From PHAA01 sp964584415 (GTDB lineage Bacteria > Bacillota > Syntrophomonadia > Syntrophomonadales > Syntrophomonadaceae), in assembly GCA_964584415.1 (NCBI GenBank), contig CAZOZX010000013.1, positions 1 to 32,210 on the forward strand: a stretch of DNA of 32,210 bases, written 5' to 3'. The notes beneath the pieces were generated by a model. It had not been told where the DNA came from. It saw only the letters and a program-made list of their open reading frames with translations, and did no database searches. This document shows positions 15,483 through 24,360 of this stretch, piece by piece. The position numbers and the translations under genes are program-made. The first letter of the stretch is position 1. The number at the start of each line of letters is the position of its first letter.

Positions 15483-18317
15483 ATGAAAGACTATATTTAT
15501 GTAAAGGGTGCCCGCGAGCACAATCTTAAGAATATCGATGTTCAGATCCCCCGTGATAAACTGGTGGTATTTACAGGTGTGTCCGGGTCAGGCAAGTCCA
15601 GTCTGGCTTTCGATACTATATACAGCGAAGGACAGCGCCGTTATGTGGAATCATTGTCTACCTACGCCCGCCAATTTTTAGGGCAGATGGATAAACCTGA
15701 TGTTGATTATATCGAGGGGTTGTCTCCTTCCATATCGATTGACCAGAAGACTACCTCCCACAATCCGCGCTCTACGGTGGGGACGGTGACCGAGATCTAT
15801 GATTATGTCCGCCTGCTGTTTGCCCGGGTGGGACGCCCCCATTGTCCCCATTGCCATAAACCCATCCGCCGCCAAACGATAGACCAGATTGTCGATACGG
15901 TGCAGGCCTTTCCGGAAAGCAGTCGTATCAAAATCCTGGCGCCCATAATCAAGGGCCAGAAGGGGGAGCACAAAAAGATAATCCAAAGCCTATTCAAAGA
16001 TGGTTTTACGCGGATCATTGCGGACGGCTTCGAGTACACTTCTGATGAGATCATCGAACTGGATAAAAACAAAAAGCATGACATAAGTGCGGTAATTGAC
16101 CGACTGGTGGTGAAAGAAGGCATTCGCAGCCGTTTGGCTGAATCCCTGGAGTTGGCGCTGGAATTGAGCGAGGGTTTGGTGGTGGTCAGGCAGGTACAGG
16201 ATGATGGCAGCGAAGCGGATATGCTGTTCAGCCGTGACTTTGCCTGCCCCGATTGCGGTTTCAGCCTGCCTGAACTCAGCCCCCGGATGTTTTCGTTCAA
16301 TAGCCCGTTCGGGGCTTGCCCGGATTGCGATGGATTGGGTGAGAAGAGAGAATTCGATCCATCCCTGGTATTGGATACGGATCTGACCCTCGAGGAAGGA
16401 GCCATTATACCCTGGTCAATCAGTTCGCATAATTATTTCCGCCAGATTTTATTGGGGATGAGTGAGAAGTATGACATTCCCATGGATAAGCCGCTCAAGG
16501 CCTTAAGCCCTCGGCAGCTGGATATCATTCTCTATGGTAATAAGGGTGAGCAATTCAAAATAAGCTATACTAACTCCTACGGGGAAACCGGTTCATTTTA
16601 TACCCGTTATGAGGGCGTTATCAATACCTTAAAAAGGCGTTACCAGGAGACTAAATCCGACCTGGCCCGGGAAGAGATGGAGAAATTTATGACCATCAAT
16701 CTCTGCCCATCCTGTTTGGGGAAAAGGCTGCGCCCGGAAATTCTAGCGGTTCTAATCGGCGGCAAATCAATAGCTGAAGTAACCGCTATGGCTGTCTACG
16801 AGATAACCGAATTTTTAGCCGGTCTGCAGCTGGATAAACGCGAAGCCTTAATAAGCCGGCAAATTACTAAAGAAATAAATGAGAGACTTCACTTTTTAAT
16901 CGATGTCGGATTGAATTATTTGACCCTGGATCGCCCCGCCGGTAGTTTATCCGGAGGTGAGGCCCAGCGTATCAGGCTGGCTACCCAGGTAGGATCGAGC
17001 CTGGTGGGAGTGCTGTATGTCCTGGATGAACCTAGTATCGGTCTGCACCCGCGCGATAACGACCGGCTGCTGAACACCCTGAAAAGACTGCGGGACTTGG
17101 GCAATACTGTGATCGTGGTCGAACATGATGAAGAGACTATTCATAATGCCGATTATGTAGTGGACATAGGACCTGGCGCCGGTATCCACGGCGGAGAGGT
17201 GGTAGCTTCCGGATCGGTAGAGGATATTATGAGGGCTGACAGATCGATAACCGGCCAGTATTTGGGGGGTATTCGGACCATCCCGGTTCCACGGCAGCGG
17301 CGGACCGGCAATGGGGAGCAATTGGTCATCAAGGGCGCCCGGGAGCACAATTTAAAGAACCTGACGGTGAAGATACCGTTGGGTAAGATGGTAGTAATAA
17401 CCGGGGTCTCCGGATCAGGGAAAAGCACCCTGGTGCAGGATATCCTTTACCCGGCGCTGATGAAAAAGCTGCATAACAGCCGTTACCGGGCCGGGGCTCA
17501 TAATTCGATCGAAGGATTTATGCATCTTGATAAGGTGATCAACATCGACCAGTCGGCAATTGGGAGAACCCCACGCTCCAATCCAGCTACCTATACCGGC
17601 ACCTTTGACGGGATCAGGGAGCTGTTTGCCAATACCACTGAAGCCCGCGTCAGGGGCTATAAGCCGGGACGTTTCAGCTTCAATGTGCGTGGAGGACGTT
17701 GTGAAGCCTGCTCTGGGGACGGTATTATCAAGATCGAAATGCATTTTCTCCCTGATGTTTACATCCCTTGCGAGGTGTGCAAAGGGAAGAGATATAATCG
17801 TGAGACACTGGAGGTTAAGTATAAAGGCAAGACTGTTGCCGATGTCCTGGCTATGACGGTGGATGAAGGAGTAGACTTTTTCTCCAGCATCCCTAAGATT
17901 GAGCGCAAGCTAAAGGTCCTGCAGGATGTTGGGCTGGGTTATATCCAGTTGGGGCAATCGGCTCCCACCCTGTCCGGGGGCGAAGCCCAGCGGGTCAAAC
18001 TTTCCACCGAACTGGCCAAGCGCTCGCTGGGACGTAACCTGTATATTTTGGATGAACCTACCACCGGTTTGCACAAGGAAGACGTGAAGCATTTGCTGGG
18101 GGTTTTAGAACGACTGGTAGACGCCGGCAACTCGGTCATTGTAATCGAGCACAATTTGGACGTAATAAAATCGGCTGACCATATAATTGACCTGGGGCCG
18201 GAAGGCGGCGAAGAAGGGGGACAGATAATTGTGGAAGGAACCCCGGAAGCGGTTGCTCGCTGTGCCTATTCCTATACCGGCAAATATCTGCGCGGGGTTC
18301 TGGATTCGGAAAAGTAA
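15483..18317 (+). CDS. uvrA: Excinuclease ABC subunit A
   Basis: UvrA is the dimeric ATPase that finds helix-distorting lesions and loads UvrB. At 944 residues it has standard length. It has two ABC modules: Walker A GVSGSGKSS (about 32-40) and a second GVSGSGKST about 640 residues in, each with its own LSGGEAQR signature (SLSGGEAQRIRLA and TLSGGEAQRVKLS) and Walker B (VLDEPSIGLHPRD and ILDEPTTGLHKED). Zinc sites appear as CPHCHKP, CPDCGFSLPEL with CPDCDGLG, and CEACSGDG with CEVCKGKRY. It is co-transcribed with uvrB. uvrC is not next: a redox operon of about 6 kb lies between. Confidence 0.98.
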   Translation: MKDYIYVKGAREHNLKNIDVQIPRDKLVVFTGVSGSGKSSLAFDTIYSEGQRRYVESLSTYARQFLGQMDKPDVDYIEGLSPSISIDQKTTSHNPRSTVGTVTEIYDYVRLLFARVGRPHCPHCHKPIRRQTIDQIVDTVQAFPESSRIKILAPIIKGQKGEHKKIIQSLFKDGFTRIIADGFEYTSDEIIELDKNKKHDISAVIDRLVVKEGIRSRLAESLELALELSEGLVVVRQVQDDGSEADMLFSRDFACPDCGFSLPELSPRMFSFNSPFGACPDCDGLGEKREFDPSLVLDTDLTLEEGAIIPWSISSHNYFRQILLGMSEKYDIPMDKPLKALSPRQLDIILYGNKGEQFKISYTNSYGETGSFYTRYEGVINTLKRRYQETKSDLAREEMEKFMTINLCPSCLGKRLRPEILAVLIGGKSIAEVTAMAVYEITEFLAGLQLDKREALISRQITKEINERLHFLIDVGLNYLTLDRPAGSLSGGEAQRIRLATQVGSSLVGVLYVLDEPSIGLHPRDNDRLLNTLKRLRDLGNTVIVVEHDEETIHNADYVVDIGPGAGIHGGEVVASGSVEDIMRADRSITGQYLGGIRTIPVPRQRRTGNGEQLVIKGAREHNLKNLTVKIPLGKMVVITGVSGSGKSTLVQDILYPALMKKLHNSRYRAGAHNSIEGFMHLDKVINIDQSAIGRTPRSNPATYTGTFDGIRELFANTTEARVRGYKPGRFSFNVRGGRCEACSGDGIIKIEMHFLPDVYIPCEVCKGKRYNRETLEVKYKGKTVADVLAMTVDEGVDFFSSIPKIERKLKVLQDVGLGYIQLGQSAPTLSGGEAQRVKLSTELAKRSLGRNLYILDEPTTGLHKEDVKHLLGVLERLVDAGNSVIVIEHNLDVIKSADHIIDLGPEGGEEGGQIIVEGTPEAVARCAYSYTGKYLRGVLDSEK

Positions 18318-18349
18318 TAAAGGGGTGTAAAGACGTCTGGTTGAGTATA

Positions 18350-18368
18350 TAAGAATACTGTATTCTTA
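18350..18368 (+). repeat. Perfect 19-bp palindrome after uvrA
   Basis: TAAGAATACTGTATTCTTA has 9-bp arms around a single central T. It lies 32 bp after the uvrA stop and about 50 bp before the terminator. It could be a protein-binding operator in DNA or a short hairpin in the uvrA 3' UTR. There is no T-tract after it, so it is not a terminator by itself. Confidence 0.7.
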
Positions 18369-18418
18369 GTCCAGTTTTCCTGGATGAGGACCCCGCTATT
18401 AGGACCTAAATTACTGTC

Positions 18419-18464
18419 AAATGGGAGTCTGAGCTGTTTGCGAACAGCCAGCTCCCATTTTTTT
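18419..18464 (+). terminator. Bipartite intrinsic terminator after uvrA
   Basis: The outer stem AAATGGGAG/CTCCCATTT (9 bp) encloses an inner stem GCTGTT/AACAGC, with small internal loops. Seven T follow from 18458. It separates uvrBA from the redox operon. Confidence 0.88.
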
Positions 18465-18492
18465 CACCCCTGTCGGCTTTTCGGAAATCTTG

Positions 18493-18498
18493 TATAAT
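18493..18498 (+). promoter_or_regulatory. Candidate -10 of the redox operon
   Basis: A perfect TATAAT lies 34 bp before the ATG at 18532 and just after the uvrA terminator. The -35 at the right distance is poor (CTGTCG, 18470-18475), so an activator may be needed. Confidence 0.45.
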
Positions 18499-18531
18499 GT
18501 ACTAATAATAATGTGGGGAAGGTGTAGATTC

Positions 18532-19077
18532 ATGTCCTGTTGTTGTGAAGGCGCAGAGAAGCCAGCCATCCAGAGTGTCAGCACCGACGCTCAATTAGCT
18601 GATTTAGAAAACCTGATAAATAGATTTAAGGGGATCGAAGGCAGCCTGATATCAGTACTGCAGCAGATCCAGGCCATATATGGATATTTGCCCCTGCCGG
18701 TACTGGATCATGTTTCCGACCGGCTGGGTCTGAAAAAAGCCAAGATATACGGGGTGGCCACTTTTTATGCCCAGTTCCGATTGACCCCGGTGGGCAAGCA
18801 TCTCATCCTGCTCTGTCAGGGAACCGCCTGTCATGTCAATGGCGCCGACAAAATAGAGACCGCCCTGTGTGATGAGCTGAATGTCGAAATGGGAGGAACT
18901 ACTGAGGACGGTCTGTTCACCCTGAATGAAGCTGCCTGCCTGGGGTGCTGCAGCCTGGCCCCGGTGATGATGATCGACGGACGCGCCTACGGGCCCTTGA
19001 CCCCCGATAAAGCCCGCAATGTAATCAGAGGTATATATAAACAGGAAGAGGCCAGCCGGGAAGAGGTGGGAGCATGA
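18532..19077 (+). CDS. nuoE: NuoE-like [2Fe-2S] subunit of a flavin-based redox complex (Stn/HydC type)
   Basis: This 181-residue protein has a thioredoxin-like NuoE fold with the four ligands of one [2Fe-2S] cluster: C95 and C100 (CQGTAC), C136 and C140 (CLGCC). The motif GVATFYAQFRLTPVGKH is diagnostic of NuoE/HydC. An unusual CCC run lies at residues 3-5. I choose ATG 18532, with AAGGTG 7 bp upstream; a TTG at 18490 is in frame but overlaps the -10. The subunit passes electrons to or from the FMN-bearing NuoF-like partner, whose ATG overlaps this stop (ATGA). Membrane complex I is unlikely, since no membrane subunits follow. The symbol is the family symbol only. Confidence 0.92.
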   Translation: MSCCCEGAEKPAIQSVSTDAQLADLENLINRFKGIEGSLISVLQQIQAIYGYLPLPVLDHVSDRLGLKKAKIYGVATFYAQFRLTPVGKHLILLCQGTACHVNGADKIETALCDELNVEMGGTTEDGLFTLNEAACLGCCSLAPVMMIDGRAYGPLTPDKARNVIRGIYKQEEASREEVGA

Positions 19078-20834
19078 TCGTAAGACTAGGATTAGGCAGC
19101 TGTGGAATTGCCGCCGGGGGCCTGCCGGTATGGGAGGCCATCGAAGCTGAACTTAAGCAAAAAGACCTGGATTGGGAAATACGGCAGACCGGCTGCATCG
19201 GCATGTGTCACTATGAGCCGCTGGTTGATATCATTCATGACGATGGCAGCATCAATACCTATGGAAACGTTACCCCGGAGACAGCCCAGGAGATTATCGA
19301 TTCTGAAGCGGGAGGGGCAGCCCTGGAGAAGTATCGGATTGCCACCGACCAGGTTCCCAATGACTGCATGGCTGGCCAAGTCCGGGTAGCCTTGCGCAAC
19401 TGCGGTTCCATTAATCCCGAATCCATCCAGGAATATATAGATGCCGGTGGTTACCGCGCCCTAAACAAAGTAATCAGTTCCATGTCCCCGGAACAGGTGA
19501 TAGAAGAAATAAAAGTCTCCGGCTTGCGGGGGCGGGGCGGAGCCGGATTTCCTACCTGGTTCAAGTGGAATGCAACCCGCCAGGAACCGGGAGAAGTAAA
19601 ATACCTAATCTGCAATGCCGATGAAGGAGATCCCGGCGCCTTTATGGACCGCAGCCTTTTAGAAGGTGATCCCCATGGAGTCCTGGAAGGGATGATCATA
19701 GCTGGTTATGCCACCGGGTGCACCACGGGTATCGTATACGCCCGAGCCGAATACCCGCTGGCGATTAAGAGATTAGAGACCGCCTTGGAGCAAGCCCGCC
19801 AGCAAGGCATACTGGGCAGTAATATAATGGGCAGCGATTTTTCCTTTGATATGTCCATCAAGCAGGGGGCCGGAGCCTTTGTCTGCGGGGAAGAAACCGC
19901 CCTGATCGCCTCCCTGGAAGGAGAACGGGGCATGCCGCGCTTAAAACCCCCCTTCCCTTCCCAGCGCGGATACTGGGATAAACCCAGCAATATCAATAAT
20001 GTAGAAACCTTTGCCAATGTACCCTGGATAATAGCCAATGGGGGCCCGGCTTTTGCAGCTATGGGCACAGAGGACAGCAAGGGCACCAAGGTGTTCGCCC
20101 TGGCCGGACGGATCAAACGGGGCGGCCTGGTAGAAGTGCCGATGGGTATGCGCCTGCGGGACATAATTTATGGTCCCGGCGGCGGAATCAAGGAAGACAA
20201 GCAGTTCAAAGCAGTACAGCTGGGCGGGCCTTCCGGTGGATGCATACCTGAAGCCCTGCTGGATACCCCGGTTGATTACCAATCCATTAAAAACACCGGA
20301 GCCATAATGGGTTCCGGGGGTATGATCGTAATGGACGAGACCACCTGCATGGTGGACCTGGCCCGCTATTTCTTGAACTTCACCCAGGATGAATCCTGCG
20401 GTAAATGTGTACCCTGCCGGATCGGGACCAAGCGTATGCTGGAGATCATGGAAAGGCTCTGTGCCGGCCAAGGCCAACCCGGCGACATAGAACTCCTGGA
20501 GAGGCTGGGCGAGCAGATAATGGACGGTTCGCTGTGCGGGCTGGGCAACAGCGCTCCCAATCCGGTTTTAACCACCATCAAATACTTCCGCCATGAATAT
20601 GAGGCCCATATTCATGATAAGAAGTGCCCGGCCAAACAATGCAAAGCCCTGATTACGTACCAAATCGATGCGGAAAAGTGCAAAGGCTGCACCCTATGTG
20701 CTAAGAAATGCCCGGTCAAATGCATCAGCGGGGAAGCCAAAAAAGTCCATGTCATCGACCAGAGCCAGTGCACCAAATGCGGTACCTGCCTGGAAGTCTG
20801 CCCGGCCAAGTGGGCGGCAGTAACTGTAGAGTAG
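19074..20834 (+). CDS. nuoF: NuoF-like NADH/FMN subunit with extra ferredoxin domains (Stn/HydB type)
   Basis: The protein has 586 residues. Domains in order: an N-terminal thioredoxin-like module (1-95; cysteines C10, C41, C45 in GSCGIAAGG and TGCIGMC), the NuoF FMN/NADH domain (about 110-350; GRGGAGFP 153-160, NADEGDPGAFMDR 181-193, GAFVCGEETALIASLEG), an SLBB domain, the NuoF [4Fe-4S] domain (C442, C445, C448, C488), and two C-terminal ferredoxin [4Fe-4S] clusters (C536/539/542/546 with C566/569/572/576). This layout is that of HydB-type subunits of soluble electron-bifurcating enzymes, not of complex I NuoF, which lacks the last two clusters. It overlaps the gene before by 4 bp. It oxidises or reduces NAD(H). 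The symbol is the family symbol only. Confidence 0.95.
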   Translation: MIVRLGLGSCGIAAGGLPVWEAIEAELKQKDLDWEIRQTGCIGMCHYEPLVDIIHDDGSINTYGNVTPETAQEIIDSEAGGAALEKYRIATDQVPNDCMAGQVRVALRNCGSINPESIQEYIDAGGYRALNKVISSMSPEQVIEEIKVSGLRGRGGAGFPTWFKWNATRQEPGEVKYLICNADEGDPGAFMDRSLLEGDPHGVLEGMIIAGYATGCTTGIVYARAEYPLAIKRLETALEQARQQGILGSNIMGSDFSFDMSIKQGAGAFVCGEETALIASLEGERGMPRLKPPFPSQRGYWDKPSNINNVETFANVPWIIANGGPAFAAMGTEDSKGTKVFALAGRIKRGGLVEVPMGMRLRDIIYGPGGGIKEDKQFKAVQLGGPSGGCIPEALLDTPVDYQSIKNTGAIMGSGGMIVMDETTCMVDLARYFLNFTQDESCGKCVPCRIGTKRMLEIMERLCAGQGQPGDIELLERLGEQIMDGSLCGLGNSAPNPVLTTIKYFRHEYEAHIHDKKCPAKQCKALITYQIDAEKCKGCTLCAKKCPVKCISGEAKKVHVIDQSQCTKCGTCLEVCPAKWAAVTVE

Positions 20835-20844
20835 GGGGAAGGTC

Positions 20845-23800
20845 ATGATTAAGATAAATATCAATAATAAAGAGATAACCGGTCAAACCGGGCAGACCAT
20901 TTTACAGGCAGCCCGGGAGAACAATATCGACATCCCCACCCTGTGCTACGACGAGCGGGTCAAGATATACGGGGCCTGCGGGATATGCATGGTTGAGATC
21001 GAAGGGATGGGCAAACTGCAGCGGGCCTGCGCCACTGAGATTACCGGCGGCATGAAGATCAAAACTGATACCGGAAGAGTCAGGGCCGCCCGCAAAACCG
21101 TGCTGGAATTAATGCTGTCCGATCATGTAGGCGACTGCCGTCCCCCCTGTGTCAAAGCCTGCCCGGGGCAAACCGATTGCCAGGGCTATGTAGGCCTGAT
21201 CGCCAATGGGGAGTACGAAGAAGCCTTGAAAATAATTAAAGAGCAACTACCGCTCCCCACCAGCATCGGGCTGGTATGTCCCCACCCCTGTGAAACCGCC
21301 TGCCGACGGCAGCTGGTGGAAGCCCCGGTAGCCATTGCAGCGCTTAAGGTGTTTGTAGGTGAGTATGACTTAAACAGCGGTAATCCTTTTATACCGGAGC
21401 TGAAAGGCCCTACCGGTAAAAAGGTAGCTATTGTGGGTTCTGGCCCGGCTGGGCTGACGGCTGCCTATTTCCTGGCGGTTGAAGGCCATAGTATAGAAGT
21501 TTATGAAGCCATGCCCCAGCCAGGTGGAATGCTTCGTTATGGGATTCCTGAATACCGGCTGCCCAAGCGCATCCTGGACCAGGAGATAGATATTATAAAG
21601 TCCATGGGTGTCAAAATCAAGACCAACACCCGGCTGGGTACCGATATTAGCCTGGATGAACTGCGCCGTGATTATGATGCAGTCTTCTTAGGAATTGGCG
21701 CCTGGCAGTATTCAAAGATAAGGTGCCCGGGCGAGGATCTGCCCGGGGTAATCGGCGGAATAGATTTTCTGCGGGCATCGGCCATGGGCGATCCCATGGC
21801 CCTGGGTGATCGGGTGGCGGTAATAGGCGGCGGCAATACAGCCATGGATGCCTGCCGCACCGCGGTCAGGTTGGGAGCTAAAGAAGTCATGGTTCTCTAT
21901 CGCCGCACCCGCGAGGAAATGCCAGCCGAGGATATCGAGATACACGAGGCCATGGAAGAAGGGGTGGATTTCCGCTTCCTGATCGCGCCGATCGAGATCC
22001 TGGCTGAAAACGGTCGGGTGGCCGCAATTCGTATGCAGAAGATGGAACTGGGTGCACCAGATGCCTCCGGACGCCGCTCGCCAGTGCCGATAGAAGGTGC
22101 CGAGGAAACAATTGCGGTAGATAATATAATTGCGGCTATCGGCCAACAGGTAGACCTGAGTGGCTGCGATGGGGTAGCACCCAGCAAATGGCGCAGCATA
22201 GATATCGACGATAATACCTTCATGACCAATCTGCCCGGTGTTTTTGCCGGCGGTGACGGGGTTACCGGACCGGGTATCGCAATTGCTGCGATAGGACAAG
22301 GCAAAAAAGCAGCTGAGGTTATGAACACTTTCCTGGCCGGGGCCACCGTTCCCTTCCAGGCCCCATTCCTTGTGGAAAAGACCGGACTGACCAGCGACGA
22401 CTTTGCCGGGATAGAACCGGTGGCGCGAGTACAAATAGAATGTGCGGACCCGGCGGTACGCCGCACCAACTTTAACGAGGTAGCCGGGCGGATGAGCGCT
22501 GAGGCAGCCCGTACTGAAGGCAGCAAGTGCCTGGAATGCGGTTGCCGGGATTGGTTTGAATGTAAATTGATCGACTATGCCAATCAGTACGGAGTAAATC
22601 CCGGCTACTTACAGGGTGAGAAACATCGCCGGGTAGAGCCTGACCCCCATCCCTTCATCGAACGGGATGCGGCCAAGTGTATATTATGCGGACTATGTGT
22701 CCGTTTCTGCGATGAATATATGGGCATCAATGCCCTGGGCCTGGTCCAGCGGGGCTTTGAAACGGTAGTGGAACCAGAGTTCGGAATGCCCCTCCGGGAG
22801 AGTTCCTGCATCAGCTGCGGGCAATGCGCAGCGGTATGCCCCACCGGGGCCCTGCTGGAACGTTATCCCCAGCCCAAAAATGTTCCCCTTAAGGCCCAAA
22901 GGATTGATACCGTATGCTCCTTCTGCGGCTTAGGCTGCTCGGGCGCAGCCGAAAGCTGCGGAGATATGACCATAAGAATATTGCCGCAGGATAATGGGAT
23001 ACTATGTGCCAAAGGCCGGTTTGGCTTCGGTGAATACAGCCAGAACCGTTTGGTTAAACCGCTGGTGAGGAAACAAGGCCAACTGCAGGAAACCTCCTGG
23101 GAAGAAGCCATTGCAGTTGCAGCTGCCGGCCTGGCAAGAAACAACTCCGCCGCGGTAACCGCGTCACCGACCCTGACCTGTGAGGAAGCGGGGATAGCCT
23201 CATTTTTAGGATCGACTCTAGGCGATGCCACTCTGGCTAGTTTCAGCCGCAATCCCGGCAGGGGTCTGCAGAGAGTACTGGGAGACAACCTATCCAGCAA
23301 TAGCCTGGATGAGTTGGACAGCACCGAAGTGATCCTGATGGTGGGATCATTCAACGAGAATCAGGTTTTACCGGTGCGAGTACGTCAGGCGGTGAAAAAG
23401 GGAGCAAAACTGATAGTCGTCAGCAATGAAAAGACTTTGGTTGATGATATAGCGGCTTTGAAAATGACAACGCCCAATAACACCGGCAATATTAAGGACG
23501 TAATAGCGGCTGTGATCGATGAGGGTCTGGGCAATAACGAGTATATTAAAGCCCGCACGACTGGCTTTGAAACATTGAGTCAGGAGCTGGCTCAAATCAG
23601 CACCTCTGATGATGCCCGTCAGGCCGCCCGGATGTACGGGAAAGCGGCTTCAGCCATGATAATTATCGACGGCTTTAAGGTCACGGCTGACGGGGTAGCC
23701 CTGTTGGCTGACCTGGCTTTGATTACCGGCCGCATCGGGTCCCCTGCTAATGGCATAATAGTGATCGGTGCCGGTGGCAATCAGACCGGGATATGGCAGG

Positions 23801-24324
23801 CTGGCTTCCAGCAGGATATAGCCGAATCTATCCGAACCGGCACCATCAAAACCGGACTAATTATTGATGAAGACCCGGTGGGCGGAGGCGTAGTTTCATC
23901 TGAGGTACTGGCAGGGTTGGATACCCTGGTGGTAATAAGCCCGTTCATGACCGCTGCCGCATCTCTGGCTGATGTGGTGCTGCCGGGTTCGACTCCATTC
24001 GAGACCAATGGCACTTATATATCCGCGGATGGCAAAATTGCGGCACTGAAGAAGATAACCAATCCCCCTGGAGGGAAGGATATTGAAACCATCTTGCTGG
24101 ACTTGATTGCCGCCCTTGGGAGCGGAGTTGTTTCCCGGCAAATCGTTGCTGCCCGGGAAAAAGTCCTGCAGGATCCGGTATGGCAGCAGGCAGTTAAATT
24201 TACCGATGGGTTTGCTTTTGCAGACGGCCGGGCCCGGTTCAGCCTTGCGGCTGATAGTCTGTTGTTTAAAGATCCAGCACTTACTGATCCGGCCTTAATA
24301 AAATTTAAAAAGTATGCTGTATAA
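20845..24324 (+). CDS. Fused 2Fe-2S / GltD-like NADPH flavoprotein / NuoG-like subunit (StnC-like)
   Basis: This 1159-residue fusion begins with a plant-type [2Fe-2S] domain (C34, C45, C48, C62). A GltD/NfnB-like module follows: cysteine set C98-C112 and C145-C153, FAD loop GSGPAG (198-203) and NAD(P) loop GGGNTAMD (328-335), ending about 500. Next come a C562/565/567/573 cluster, two ferredoxin clusters (C612/615/618/622; C655/658/661/665) and a molybdopterin-oxidoreductase-like region from C691/694/698/721. In that region the stretch that carries Sec or Cys in formate dehydrogenase reads SFSRNPGRG, with no Cys or His, and the C-terminal dinucleotide-binding domain is absent. No H-cluster motif exists. 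With the two genes before it, the best fit is a Stn-type bifurcating NADP/NAD/ferredoxin transhydrogenase. It could instead dock a formate dehydrogenase or hydrogenase encoded elsewhere. Confidence 0.9.
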   Translation: MIKININNKEITGQTGQTILQAARENNIDIPTLCYDERVKIYGACGICMVEIEGMGKLQRACATEITGGMKIKTDTGRVRAARKTVLELMLSDHVGDCRPPCVKACPGQTDCQGYVGLIANGEYEEALKIIKEQLPLPTSIGLVCPHPCETACRRQLVEAPVAIAALKVFVGEYDLNSGNPFIPELKGPTGKKVAIVGSGPAGLTAAYFLAVEGHSIEVYEAMPQPGGMLRYGIPEYRLPKRILDQEIDIIKSMGVKIKTNTRLGTDISLDELRRDYDAVFLGIGAWQYSKIRCPGEDLPGVIGGIDFLRASAMGDPMALGDRVAVIGGGNTAMDACRTAVRLGAKEVMVLYRRTREEMPAEDIEIHEAMEEGVDFRFLIAPIEILAENGRVAAIRMQKMELGAPDASGRRSPVPIEGAEETIAVDNIIAAIGQQVDLSGCDGVAPSKWRSIDIDDNTFMTNLPGVFAGGDGVTGPGIAIAAIGQGKKAAEVMNTFLAGATVPFQAPFLVEKTGLTSDDFAGIEPVARVQIECADPAVRRTNFNEVAGRMSAEAARTEGSKCLECGCRDWFECKLIDYANQYGVNPGYLQGEKHRRVEPDPHPFIERDAAKCILCGLCVRFCDEYMGINALGLVQRGFETVVEPEFGMPLRESSCISCGQCAAVCPTGALLERYPQPKNVPLKAQRIDTVCSFCGLGCSGAAESCGDMTIRILPQDNGILCAKGRFGFGEYSQNRLVKPLVRKQGQLQETSWEEAIAVAAAGLARNNSAAVTASPTLTCEEAGIASFLGSTLGDATLASFSRNPGRGLQRVLGDNLSSNSLDELDSTEVILMVGSFNENQVLPVRVRQAVKKGAKLIVVSNEKTLVDDIAALKMTTPNNTGNIKDVIAAVIDEGLGNNEYIKARTTGFETLSQELAQISTSDDARQAARMYGKAASAMIIIDGFKVTADGVALLADLALITGRIGSPANGIIVIGAGGNQTGIWQAGFQQDIAESIRTGTIKTGLIIDEDPVGGGVVSSEVLAGLDTLVVISPFMTAAASLADVVLPGSTPFETNGTYISADGKIAALKKITNPPGGKDIETILLDLIAALGSGVVSRQIVAAREKVLQDPVWQQAVKFTDGFAFADGRARFSLAADSLLFKDPALTDPALIKFKKYAV

Positions 24325-24360
24325 TTGATATAGCGAAAGTTCGGTTAGGATGGATCCCAA

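Noticed and set aside
18532..24324. [FeFe]-hydrogenase (HydABC) as the product of the redox operon
   Set aside because: The large subunit has no H-cluster motifs of the TSCCP, MPC or ACPGGC type, and the GltD-like module is not part of HydA.
20845..24324. Active formate dehydrogenase alpha subunit
   Set aside because: No selenocysteine, Cys or His at the expected place and no C-terminal molybdopterin dinucleotide-binding domain.
18532..24324. Part of membrane complex I (nuoEFG)
   Set aside because: No other nuo genes follow; uvrC is next. The extra ferredoxin clusters and the GltD module fit soluble enzymes.
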